64,000 nt of DNA from Alphaproteobacteria bacterium MarineAlpha5_Bin12 (lineage in GTDB: Bacteria; Pseudomonadota; Alphaproteobacteria; HIMB59; GCA-002718135), in assembly GCA_002937855.1 (NCBI GenBank), contig PTKS01000004.1:1-64000 (forward strand), written 5' to 3'. Shown here piece after piece: positions 24,643 through 33,492 of the stretch. Both the position numbers and the translations under genes were made by a program. The notes below the pieces were generated by a model. That model was given only the letters and a program-made list of their open reading frames with translations. It did no database searches and was not told the origin of the DNA. Within the stretch, counting starts at the first letter, position 1. Each line of letters opens with the position of its first letter.

Positions 24643-25113
24643 TTATTTCTTTTTAGTAATTGAATTGGACAAAAAACCTACAGATTCTAAATTAGTTTCA
24701 TCTAGATTATTTGTTTCATCATAATCTTCCGTATTGTTTTGTTCTTCTTTATTTTCATAATTTTTACTTTTAGTTGAAGGCCCTTCTGATACTTCATTTT
24801 TTTGATTAGTTTCATTTTTATGCAAATTAATTGCCACACCATTTTCAACTAATGTTCTTGAATAATGATCAGCAAATTGAAAATAATACTCCGCTTGGAT
24901 CCTATCACCTGACGACAAAGCGTTTTTTGCCATAATTAAATATTTACTTAATAATTGACTAGGGTTACCTCGTATTTTGTTTCTATTTGAATTATCATTT
25001 CTATAACTTCCATTCCTTTGAAAAGAGTCCTTACGTGTATGCAAACCTCTTCTTGAAGAGTTTCTGTTCTGTGATCTCAAATTTTTTGAGAATCTTGATT
25101 TTTTTAAAATCAT
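24643..25113 (-). CDS. DUF4167-family RNA-binding-like protein
   Basis: A 156-aa protein with a basic, Arg/Asn/Ser-rich N-terminus (NRNSSRRGLHTR) followed by the conserved helical segment SKYLIMAKNALSSGDRIQAEYYFQFADHYSR that defines DUF4167 in alphaproteobacteria. The C-terminal third is low-complexity and acidic. The gene stands alone between convergent and same-strand core genes, as is usual next to prmC/prfA in this class. The molecular function is not known. Confidence 0.85.
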   Translation of the reverse strand: MILKKSRFSKNLRSQNRNSSRRGLHTRKDSFQRNGSYRNDNSNRNKIRGNPSQLLSKYLIMAKNALSSGDRIQAEYYFQFADHYSRTLVENGVAINLHKNETNQKNEVSEGPSTKSKNYENKEEQNNTEDYDETNNLDETNLESVGFLSNSITKKK

Positions 25114-25253
25114 AAAGTCTATACGCTAATTTTTTGTTTATATTATTGTGATATTAATTAAAACTTTCTTATTTTTTCTATAAAGAAATATCTAGTTACT
25201 TTATAACGAAAATAATAATTTTCAAGATAAATCTTTTTAATATGTTGTTTTTT

Positions 25254-26084
25254 TTAGTTTTTTTTAAATATTAAAACCCTATCAATTCCTTGCAAATCCT
25301 TAAGGGTATCAATTAGATAAAGATTATTTTTTAAAAACATTTTTTCTACTTGACACTTTTGTTTATGCCCTATTTCCATCAAAAAAATAGAATTTTTTTT
25401 CATACATCTGTAAGCTATATCAGTCAATTCTGATATTTTTTTTAAGCCAGTTTCACCACCTAGTAACGAAATTTTTGGATCATAATTTTTAACTTCTTTT
25501 TGCAATTTTTTATATTCTGTATTTTTTATATATGGAGGATTTGAGACTATAATATCAAAATATTGATTCATATTTTTCCAATTAGTTGTTTTTAATTCAA
25601 GCCTCTTTTGGGTATTATGTTTTAAAGAGTTCTTATTTGCAACTTTTATTGCATTTTTCGATATATCCACACCTATTCCAATAGAATTTTTATATTCTTT
25701 TAGAAAAGAAATAATTATACAACCTGATCCTGTTCCTAAATCACATATTGTATATTTTTTGTTTTGCTTTGGAAGATGTTTGATTATCCCTTCTAATATA
25801 AATTCGGTTTCAGGTCTTGGATCTAAAACATTATTATTTATAAAAAAATCTAAACTCCAAAATTCTCTATTCTTAAATATTTTCGAAATAGGTTCCCCAT
25901 TGATTCTTCTTTTAAAAAAATTATTAAATTTTTTGATATTTATATTTTCAATCTCATTTTTATTTTCCATATAATCTTTATTAATTTTTTGACTTCTTTT
26001 AATAATTAGTCTTAAATCTAATTCTGGATTAGGTATTTTGTTATTAATTAATTTTTTTAATTTTTGATTATAAAAATTTTGCAT
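25254..26084 (-). CDS. prmC: Release factor glutamine methyltransferase PrmC
   Basis: A 276-aa SAM-dependent enzyme that methylates the GGQ glutamine of release factors. It shows the SAM-binding DLGTGSGCII motif and the catalytic NPPY (IVSNPPYIKN), plus the RPETEF substrate-binding stretch. The ATG shares its A with the stop of prfA, which encodes its own substrate RF1; the two are translationally coupled. Confidence 0.95.
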   Translation of the reverse strand: MQNFYNQKLKKLINNKIPNPELDLRLIIKRSQKINKDYMENKNEIENINIKKFNNFFKRRINGEPISKIFKNREFWSLDFFINNNVLDPRPETEFILEGIIKHLPKQNKKYTICDLGTGSGCIIISFLKEYKNSIGIGVDISKNAIKVANKNSLKHNTQKRLELKTTNWKNMNQYFDIIVSNPPYIKNTEYKKLQKEVKNYDPKISLLGGETGLKKISELTDIAYRCMKKNSIFLMEIGHKQKCQVEKMFLKNNLYLIDTLKDLQGIDRVLIFKKN

Positions 26085-27157
26085 TAATTAATCATGCTTA
26101 ATCTTTTTGTTTCATCTTCAGTTAATAAAGGCTCTATTAATTCATCTAAATTTCCCATCATTATTTCTTCTAAGTTATGTGAGGTTAGATTAATTCTGTG
26201 ATCCGAAACTCTTCCTTGGGGAAAATTATAAGTTCTAATTCTTTCTGACCTATCGCCACTACCAACTTGACTTTTTCTATCCTCTGCTCTTTCCTTAGCT
26301 TGTAAACTTATTTGTCTATCAAATAATCTTGCTCTAAGAATTTTTAGTGCCTTAGCTTTATTCTTATGTTGAGATTTTTCATCTTGTTGAGAAACAACCA
26401 CCCCGGTAGGCATATGAGTAATTCTTACTGCACTATCGGTAGTATTTACTGATTGACCACCAGGTCCACTTGATCGAAATACATCAATTCTTAAATCTTT
26501 TTCGTCAATTTTTATATCTATTTCCTCTGCTTCTGGCAGAACTGCTACAGTAGCAGCTGAAGTATGGACTCTTCCACTAGATTCTGTTTGGGGAACCCTC
26601 TGAACTCTGTGAACCCCTGATTCAAATTTTAATTTTGCATAAACTCCTTTTCCAGAAATACTACCAATAAATTCTTTTATACCTTTTAAACCAGTTTCAG
26701 AAAGTGACATAATTTCAAAATTCCATTTTTTACTTTCAGCATATTTTTGGTACATTCTAACTAAATCTGCTCCAAATAAAGAAGCTTCGTCGCCACCTGT
26801 TCCAGCTCTGATCTCTAAAATAACATTCTTTTGATCTTTGTTATCTTTAGGTAAAAGAAGTTTTAAAATTTCATTTTCAATTGATGGAATTTTTTTTGAA
26901 ATATCTTGTTTTTCTTTTTCAGCTTCTAATTTAATCAACTTATCTTCTTCATCTTCTATTAAAGTGTCTAAATCTTTCAGTTCTTTTTTAAATTTTTTTA
27001 ATTCCCTAATTTTTTCAACTATAGGTAAAAGTTCTGAAAATTCCTTATTTAAACTTATTATTTCATTTGTATCTCTAGATTGTTTCTCAACAGATAAAGT
27101 ACTATTTATATAATCAAATCTTTCTAAGATTTTTTGAAATTTTTTTTCAATTTCCAT
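26084..27157 (-). CDS. prfA: Peptide chain release factor 1
   Basis: A 357-aa RF1 that ends translation at UAA and UAG. The GGQ peptidyl-hydrolysis motif is in [17 protein letters not shown] and the stop-codon-reading P-x-T motif is PQT in [10 protein letters not shown]. Length and domain order are normal. The start overlaps the end of hisS by 11 bases and the stop overlaps prmC, so hisS-prfA-prmC form a tight operon. Confidence 0.97.
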   Translation of the reverse strand: MEIEKKFQKILERFDYINSTLSVEKQSRDTNEIISLNKEFSELLPIVEKIRELKKFKKELKDLDTLIEDEEDKLIKLEAEKEKQDISKKIPSIENEILKLLLPKDNKDQKNVILEIRAGTGGDEASLFGADLVRMYQKYAESKKWNFEIMSLSETGLKGIKEFIGSISGKGVYAKLKFESGVHRVQRVPQTESSGRVHTSAATVAVLPEAEEIDIKIDEKDLRIDVFRSSGPGGQSVNTTDSAVRITHMPTGVVVSQQDEKSQHKNKAKALKILRARLFDRQISLQAKERAEDRKSQVGSGDRSERIRTYNFPQGRVSDHRINLTSHNLEEIMMGNLDELIEPLLTEDETKRLSMIN

Positions 27158-28403
27158 TTAATATTTTGAATATTTTATTTGTAGTATAATCAGATATTGT
27201 TGATTTATTATTATTTTTTTTGTTATAAATTTTTACTTCATCTTTATTTTCTATATAAATTATGAAATCCGATTTAATTTTATTGGCTCTTTTAACTTGT
27301 TTATCTTTTTTTACATCATAATAAATTTCAAAAATATATTGATTAGAATTTGTTGACCTCAATAAATTTACTAATCTATAAGCTTCTTGATCATATTCAT
27401 CATCAAAAACTGTTGTAATAATTTTAGGATCTAATTTTTTATCATTGTAAATTTCAATTAATCTATCTACACCTCCTGCCCAACCTACTCCATCTATATT
27501 ATCACCTCCAAACATTTTAATTAATCCAGAGTATCTTCCGCCTCCTAATATAGTGTCTTGTTGATTACCTAATTTGTCAGTTTTAAACTCAAAAACAGTT
27601 TCCTTATAATAATCAAGACCCCTTACTAAATTTTTATCTTCTTTAAATTGAATGTTGTTATCAACTAGTAATTTTTTTACAGTCTCATAGTAATCCATAC
27701 TTTTTTGGGATAAATAATTATTCATTTTTGGAGCATTTCTAATAATTTCTATATCAATTTTATTTTTAGAATCTAAAATTCTTAAAGGATTTGTATTAAT
27801 TCTTTTTTTTGAATCTTCCGACAAATTATCTTTATTTTTATTAAGAAAAGGTAAAAGTTCTTTTTTATAATTTGTCCTAGATTCTAAATCACCAAGTGAA
27901 TTTAATACTAGATTTGTAGGTAAATTCAGTTTTTTCAAGAAGTTATAAGCTAAAGATATAAGTTCAAAATCAAATTCAGGAATCGAATTTCCAAAAGTTT
28001 CAAAATTAACTTGATTAAATTGTCTATATCTTCCTTTTTGAGGTCTTTCATATCTAAACATAGGTCCAAACAAAAATAATTTTAGAGGGATTCTATATTC
28101 ACCTGATCCAAGCAATCCATTTGAGACTACAGCTCTAGCAATACCAGCTGTAGCTTCTGGTCTAAGAGTTAATGATCTTCCTTTTTCATCCTCAAAAGTA
28201 TACATTTCTTTTAAAACAACATCTGAAGACTCACCTAATGTTTTATTAAAAACTGATGTATATTCAATAATAGGAGTACTGATCTCTTGATAACCATAGG
28301 AAGTCGCTAATTCTCTAGCAGTATTTTCAATAAGATACTTAATTTTTAAATCTTTATCAAAAAGATCTCTCATTCCTCTTACATTTATAAATTCTTTTGT
28401 CAT
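27147..28403 (-). CDS. hisS: Histidyl-tRNA synthetase
   Basis: A 418-aa class II synthetase. Motif 2 is in [16 protein letters not shown], the histidine-specific motif in [12 protein letters not shown], and the [13 protein letters not shown] stretch matches motif 2-adjacent conserved sequence. The C-terminal anticodon domain (~320-418) is unusually Lys/Asn-rich but complete. It lies between ispG and prfA on the same strand. Confidence 0.96.
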   Translation of the reverse strand: MTKEFINVRGMRDLFDKDLKIKYLIENTARELATSYGYQEISTPIIEYTSVFNKTLGESSDVVLKEMYTFEDEKGRSLTLRPEATAGIARAVVSNGLLGSGEYRIPLKLFLFGPMFRYERPQKGRYRQFNQVNFETFGNSIPEFDFELISLAYNFLKKLNLPTNLVLNSLGDLESRTNYKKELLPFLNKNKDNLSEDSKKRINTNPLRILDSKNKIDIEIIRNAPKMNNYLSQKSMDYYETVKKLLVDNNIQFKEDKNLVRGLDYYKETVFEFKTDKLGNQQDTILGGGRYSGLIKMFGGDNIDGVGWAGGVDRLIEIYNDKKLDPKIITTVFDDEYDQEAYRLVNLLRSTNSNQYIFEIYYDVKKDKQVKRANKIKSDFIIYIENKDEVKIYNKKNNNKSTISDYTTNKIFKILNGN

Positions 28404-28415
28404 AATTATTATTTG

Positions 28416-29504
28416 TTAATTTATTTTTTCTACTTTTTCTTCTATCAATTTAGCTAAGTATTCTTCAAGATTTTCATTACTTATCCTGTGATTTTTTTTA
28501 CCATCTACATATATCATATGTGTGTTGTTTCCGCCTCCTGTAATTCCTATGTTTGTTGAAGTAGCTTCACCTGGACCATTAACAACGCATCCAATTATTG
28601 AAACAGTAATTGGTTTTGTTATGTATTCAAGTCTTTTTTCTAATCTTTTTACTGTTTCGATTACATCGAATTGCTGTCTCGCGCAAGAAGGGCAAGAAAC
28701 TATGGTTACACCTCTTTTTCTCAAATGCAATGATTTTAGTATTTCATATCCTACCTTAACTTCTTCTATAGGGTCATCTGATAAAGAGACTCTTATTGTA
28801 TCTCCTATTCCTTCATATAATAAAAATCCTAAACCAATAGAGGACTTTATTGAACCTGAAAATTTTGATCCAGCTTCAGTTATTCCTAAGTGAAAAGGAT
28901 AATCCGTCAATTTCGCAAGTTTTTTATAGGCCTCGACTGTTAAAAAAACATCAGAAGCCTTAACACTTACTTTAATATTAAAGAAATCATTATCTTCCAA
29001 TATTTTAATGTTATTTAATGCACTTTCAACTAAAGCATCTGGAACAGGTTCTCCATATTTTTCTAAAATTTCTCTCTCTAGACTTCCAGCATTAACCCCA
29101 ATCCTAATTGCACAATTGTTATCCTTTGCTGCCATTATAATCTCTTTTATCTTATCAATTTTTCCTATATTTCCTGGATTTAATCTTAAGCATGAAGCCC
29201 CAGCAATTGCTGCTTCTATAGCTCTTTTATAATGAAAATGGATATCAGCAATTATAGGAATTTTAGTTTCTTTTATTATTTTTTTTAGACTAGAAGTTGA
29301 TTCTTTATCAGGTACAGATACTCTTACTAAATCAGCACCTGCCAATTCCAAAGATTTAATTTGATTTATAGTTTTTTTTGTATCAGTAGTCAGAGTATTT
29401 GTCATTGATTGTACAGAAATTAGAGAGTTTCCACCAACTTCTACTTTTCCCAAACTTATTTTTTTTGAATTACGTCTTTTTATTTTTTGATGAGGTCTAA
29501 GCAT
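28416..29504 (-). CDS. ispG: 4-hydroxy-3-methylbut-2-en-1-yl diphosphate synthase IspG
   Basis: A 362-aa iron-sulfur enzyme of the methylerythritol phosphate route to isoprenoids. The TIM-barrel part begins with [15 protein letters not shown], and the [4Fe-4S] cysteines are in [10 protein letters not shown] and in [10 protein letters not shown] near the C-terminus. Compact bacterial form without insert. It is 12 bases upstream of hisS in the same transcription unit. Confidence 0.97.
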   Translation of the reverse strand: MLRPHQKIKRRNSKKISLGKVEVGGNSLISVQSMTNTLTTDTKKTINQIKSLELAGADLVRVSVPDKESTSSLKKIIKETKIPIIADIHFHYKRAIEAAIAGASCLRLNPGNIGKIDKIKEIIMAAKDNNCAIRIGVNAGSLEREILEKYGEPVPDALVESALNNIKILEDNDFFNIKVSVKASDVFLTVEAYKKLAKLTDYPFHLGITEAGSKFSGSIKSSIGLGFLLYEGIGDTIRVSLSDDPIEEVKVGYEILKSLHLRKRGVTIVSCPSCARQQFDVIETVKRLEKRLEYITKPITVSIIGCVVNGPGEATSTNIGITGGGNNTHMIYVDGKKNHRISNENLEEYLAKLIEEKVEKIN

Positions 29505-29533
29505 AAAATTATAATCATACTATTTTTTTGTAA

Positions 29534-30400
29534 TTATAAATTATTAAAATCTTCTGAAAGTTTAAAACTATTTAATACCTCTCCTTTTTTTCCTAATTTA
29601 CCGTAATTTTTATTTTCAATTAAAATTTTTACATTACCTGCATTACCTGTTGTAATGAAATAATATTCATATGTATTCAAAATAAATTCTTCATTTTTCT
29701 TCATTAATTTACTTATTATAATATCTTGATTAGGGCCTTTGATTTGTATCCAAGCATCATCTAATAATTTAAGAATTATTTTTTTATTTATATCTTTATT
29801 AATTTCTTGATCAAAATTTGCATTTGCTGAACCCATATTTGATTGATCAGTTTTTTTATTATTATTTAGTCCTAAAATTTTAACGTCCTCTATTGAAACT
29901 GATTGGCTTTCTTTTTGCTTTATTTTAAATTTTTTAATTTCCTCTATAGATCTTTTTAATTCCTCTTCCTCAATTTGAGCTAACATTATTTCATCAGGTT
30001 CTGGGGTTATAGCATATCTTTCATCTAGATTGGTTTGCAAATAAAAAAAATTATAAAAAGTGTAAAATAAAATTATAGTTAAAATTCCTATAAATCCATA
30101 TTTTAAATAATATAATTGATAATTATTCGTTATTGTAGGAAGGTTTAATTCTTTTGTTTTAATTACAATATTATTTTCATTTTTATAGAGATTATAAAGA
30201 TAATCAGTATCTAGATTTAAATAATTAGAATAACTTTTTATAAATCCCCAGTTATAAGGATCACCTGGAAGTCTTTTTGAATTTCCATTCTCTATCGCTT
30301 CCAAATAATTAAGAGATATATTAAGACTCTTAGATAAAGTCTCTAATTTTAATTTTCTACTTTCTCTAGCTTTTTTTAAAATTTTACCTAGATTTTCCAT
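29534..30400 (-). CDS. RodZ-like helix-turn-helix membrane protein
   Basis: A 288-aa protein with an N-terminal HTH domain (residues ~4-68; LGKILKKARESRKLKLETLS) of the HTH_25 type, a transmembrane helix near 108-125 (FIGILTIILFYTFYNFFYL), and a C-terminal periplasmic DUF4115-like beta domain (AWIQIKGPNQDIIISKLMKK). This order is that of the cell-shape protein RodZ, which links MreB to the membrane. The location upstream of ispG is common for this family. Confidence 0.82.
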   Translation of the reverse strand: MENLGKILKKARESRKLKLETLSKSLNISLNYLEAIENGNSKRLPGDPYNWGFIKSYSNYLNLDTDYLYNLYKNENNIVIKTKELNLPTITNNYQLYYLKYGFIGILTIILFYTFYNFFYLQTNLDERYAITPEPDEIMLAQIEEEELKRSIEEIKKFKIKQKESQSVSIEDVKILGLNNNKKTDQSNMGSANANFDQEINKDINKKIILKLLDDAWIQIKGPNQDIIISKLMKKNEEFILNTYEYYFITTGNAGNVKILIENKNYGKLGKKGEVLNSFKLSEDFNNL

Positions 30401-30449
30401 TTTTTTTGATAATTATTTATTATACTAGAATAGAAAATAGTCAAAAAAA

Positions 30450-30490
30450 ATTATATATCTAACCCATAATAATTATATATCTAACCCATA
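30450..30490. repeat. 22-bp tandem duplication across the end of lysC
   Basis: The last codons of lysC with the stop (TATGGGTTAGATATATAA on the minus strand) occur twice in a row, 22 bases apart. The second copy lies just past the true stop. It looks like a recent slippage duplication. Confidence 0.85.
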
Positions 30491-31684
30491 TATAGAGTGT
30501 AAGGACCTTACTGCTAATTCTGTATAATCTTGATCTATAAGTACACTTATTTTTATTTCAGAAGTAGATATTGCTTGAATATTAATATTTTTTTCACCAA
30601 GCACTCTAAACATTTTTGTAGCAACACCTGCCTGGGACCTCATTCCCATACCAATTGCAGATACTTTAGCTACCTTTTCATCTGTTTTTAGAGATTGAAA
30701 ATTAATTTTATTTTTTATTTTTTCTAAAACTTCAACAGCTTTTTTTAATTCTGATTGAGGTAATGTAAATGTAACATTTGCTGTTTTTCCATCTTGAGAA
30801 ATATTTTGGACTATCATGTCTACATTAATATTAGCTTCTGCTAAAGATCCAAAAATTCCTGCTGAAACTCCAGGCTTATCTAATAAACCACTAACAGTAA
30901 CTTTAGCTTCATCTTTACTAAACGAAATTCCACTGACTACTTCTTTTTCCATTTTTTTATTATCATTTACCACAAAAGTTCCCTCTTTATCAATTTGAGA
31001 TGACAAAACTTGAATAGTAATATTGTATTTCATAGCAAGTTCTACTGACCTTGTCTGTAAAACCTTAGCTCCTAACGAAGCCATTTCCAACATCTCTTCA
31101 TAAGTTATATAATCTATTTTTTTAGCATTTGGAACTATAGAAGGATTTGCTGTAAATACACCCTCTACATCAGTAAAAATATCACATTGTTCAGCATGAA
31201 ACGCTGCTGCCATTGCTACAGCAGTAGTATCTGAACCTCCTCTTCCAAGAGTCGTTATCTTATTTTCTTTAGATATTCCTTGAAAACCAGTAACGATTGC
31301 TACATCATAATATTTAAAAGATTCTAAAATATTTTCTTTTGGAATATTTTCTATTCGTGCCTTTCCATATTCATTATTGGTATATATTGGAACTTGCCAG
31401 GCAGTCCAAGTTCTTGATTTTATTCCTTCCTTATTTAAATAAATTGACATTAATCCACATGAAATTTGTTCTCCAGTTGCAAGAACCAAATCACTTTCAG
31501 AACTATCTAATGTATTAATTTTTTTTATTTGATTAACTAAAGAATTAGTACTTCCAGCCATAGCAGATAACACTACAATAACTTTTGAATTCCTTGTCAT
31601 ATTTATAATTTTTTTTGACGCAAAAATAATATGATCAATTGTGGCCAAAGATGTACCACCAAATTTCATTACTCTTATATTCAT
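30473..31684 (-). CDS. lysC: Aspartate kinase
   Basis: A 403-aa enzyme that phosphorylates aspartate, the first step toward lysine, threonine and methionine. Visible are VMKFGGTSLA at residues 5-14, the TTLGRGGSDTTAVA stretch and two C-terminal ACT domains (VSGLLDKPGVSAGIFG; VSAIGMGMRSQAGVATKMF) for feedback control. Length is typical of the monofunctional class. The stop region is duplicated in tandem (30,450-30,490). Confidence 0.96.
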   Translation of the reverse strand: MNIRVMKFGGTSLATIDHIIFASKKIINMTRNSKVIVVLSAMAGSTNSLVNQIKKINTLDSSESDLVLATGEQISCGLMSIYLNKEGIKSRTWTAWQVPIYTNNEYGKARIENIPKENILESFKYYDVAIVTGFQGISKENKITTLGRGGSDTTAVAMAAAFHAEQCDIFTDVEGVFTANPSIVPNAKKIDYITYEEMLEMASLGAKVLQTRSVELAMKYNITIQVLSSQIDKEGTFVVNDNKKMEKEVVSGISFSKDEAKVTVSGLLDKPGVSAGIFGSLAEANINVDMIVQNISQDGKTANVTFTLPQSELKKAVEVLEKIKNKINFQSLKTDEKVAKVSAIGMGMRSQAGVATKMFRVLGEKNINIQAISTSEIKISVLIDQDYTELAVRSLHSIYGLDI

Positions 31685-31755
31685 TTTTTGCTTATATATA
31701 AAAATATAGTTACTTTGTTAATTATTATTATATAACTTTATATATTAAATTAAAA

Positions 31756-32475
31756 ATGATTGAAGAATACAGTAAATTTGAAGCTATAGCTGACCAATGG
31801 TGGGATGAAGATGGTAAATTTTCAATTTTACATCATATAAATCCTCTAAGAATAAAATATATAGTCAATCAAATAACAGCGATAAAATCATTAAAATATA
31901 AAAAAAAAGATTATTTAGAAAAATGCAGCATAATTGATATAGGTTGCGGTGGAGGGCTTGTATGTGAACCATTAGCAAGACTTGGAGCTACTGTTTCGGG
32001 TTTAGATTTTGTAGAAAAAAATATTAATGTAGCGAAAGATCATTCAAAAAAAGAATTTTTAAAAATAAATTATTTTTTATCAGATATAGATAAACTAAAT
32101 TTAAAAAAAAAATATGATGTGGTTTTACTCTTAGAAGTGTTGGAACATTTAGATAATTGGGAGAATATTATTAAAAAGATAAACTTATATTTAAAACCAA
32201 ATGGTATATTAATAATTTCTACAATAAACAGAAATATCTTTTCTTTTTTTGGAGCTATATTAATTGCCGAAAGAATTCTAAAATGGATTCCAAAAAAAAC
32301 TCATAGTTATGAAAAATTAATTAAAATTAAAGAATTAACAAATACATTAGAAAAAAATAATTTTAAAATTTCTGATATTTCAGGATTATTTTATAACCCA
32401 ATAAAAAGAAAGTGGAATATTGATAAATCTAAAACAAAAATAAATTATTTTTGTACTGCAATTAAAATTAATTAG
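31756..32475 (+). CDS. ubiG: Ubiquinone biosynthesis O-methyltransferase UbiG
   Basis: A 239-aa SAM-dependent methyltransferase for both O-methylations in ubiquinone synthesis. Diagnostic features are the N-terminal FEAIADQWWDEDGKF, the SAM motif IIDIGCGGGLVCEPLARLGA, and the post-I motif VSGLDFVE. It is divergent from lysC, and its end overlaps the convergent DUF1178 gene by 8 bases. Confidence 0.94.
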   Translation: MIEEYSKFEAIADQWWDEDGKFSILHHINPLRIKYIVNQITAIKSLKYKKKDYLEKCSIIDIGCGGGLVCEPLARLGATVSGLDFVEKNINVAKDHSKKEFLKINYFLSDIDKLNLKKKYDVVLLLEVLEHLDNWENIIKKINLYLKPNGILIISTINRNIFSFFGAILIAERILKWIPKKTHSYEKLIKIKELTNTLEKNNFKISDISGLFYNPIKRKWNIDKSKTKINYFCTAIKIN

Positions 32476-32884
32476 TTTTTTTATCAGATGGCCAAGGAAG
32501 TGGTTGAAAATCGATATCTTCGTCAACTAATTCTTTTGCTTGTTTTAAATCGGCTTCTCCATAGATAGCTCTTTCATCTACTTCTCCATATTTCATTTTT
32601 TTTGCTTCTTCTGTAAATTTATCACCTACATATTCGAAATTTTCTTCAACAATTTTTTTATATTTTGAAATTTTGTTTATTAAAGTTTTATTTATTGTTT
32701 TTTGATTCCTTTTATTACTTTTTTTTCCTAAATTTGGTGTCATTAATGATTTTGATATTTTTTTATCATCGCATATAGGACAGCTTATCAAATCTTTTTT
32801 CTTTTGTTTTTCAAATTCTTGTGAATCTTTAAACCAAACTTCAAAAATATGATGGTGATTACATTTTAAATTAAAAAGGATCAT
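32468..32884 (-). CDS. DUF1178 family protein
   Basis: A 138-aa protein with the DUF1178 pattern: start FNLKCNHHHIFEVWF, then a zinc-ribbon-like CPICDDKKISKSLMTPN, then a lysine-rich helical middle and an acidic C-terminus (EEAKKMKYGEVDERAIYGEA). Cysteines at the start and in CPIC could bind zinc. The family is common in proteobacteria but its role is unknown. It ends in an 8-base overlap with ubiG. Confidence 0.87.
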   Translation of the reverse strand: MILFNLKCNHHHIFEVWFKDSQEFEKQKKKDLISCPICDDKKISKSLMTPNLGKKSNKRNQKTINKTLINKISKYKKIVEENFEYVGDKFTEEAKKMKYGEVDERAIYGEADLKQAKELVDEDIDFQPLPWPSDKKTN

Positions 32885-32925
32885 TACTTTTATATTGTAT
32901 ATATTTATAAATTTTCAATTATAAA

Positions 32926-33396
32926 TTAATTATTTTTAGAAATATTATCAACATTAATTGACAAAATACCAGAATTCTTAATGATTTTGGAGCTAAATAA
33001 AGTATTATTTGACATAGCTATTCCATAAAAAGGCCTGACATTATAATTCATATATTTTTTTTTATTTTTTATATCAAATATCTTAAATTTTTTTTCTCCA
33101 AAAATCACAATCTCCAACAAATTTGAATTTAATTCTAGTTCATTTTTTGTACTCTCAATTTCATAGTATTCAAATTTTGTTTCAAAAAAAATACCATCAT
33201 TTATTATTCTTTCTGAGGTTTTTTTATTATTAATTATTTCAGCATTTAATTTTTTCAATTCATTATCTTCTTTAGATCTTAAATTTTCAATTAATTGGTC
33301 CCTTATATATTCCAAAAGAATCAAAATATTGGGATTCTTCAAATGATTATTTGCTAAACTTTGACTTATTTTTTCTAAAAGTTTTTTAATTTCCAT
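32926..33396 (-). CDS. Uncharacterised cytoplasmic protein
   Basis: A 156-aa protein with no signal peptide, motif or family I recognise. The first ~60 residues are predicted helical (LLEKISQSLANNHLKNPNIL), and the rest alternates hydrophobic and polar residues as in a small beta domain. It lies between DUF1178 and the divergently transcribed secA. Codon use matches the core genome, so it is probably a resident gene. Confidence 0.6.
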   Translation of the reverse strand: MEIKKLLEKISQSLANNHLKNPNILILLEYIRDQLIENLRSKEDNELKKLNAEIINNKKTSERIINDGIFFETKFEYYEIESTKNELELNSNLLEIVIFGEKKFKIFDIKNKKKYMNYNVRPFYGIAMSNNTLFSSKIIKNSGILSINVDNISKNN

Positions 33397-33492
33397 ATTT
33401 TAATTAAATTAATACCTTATTTAATTGAGATAAAAAACAACAAACTGTATATAGAATACATCATTTCATTATGATATTTGACAGTTAATTAT

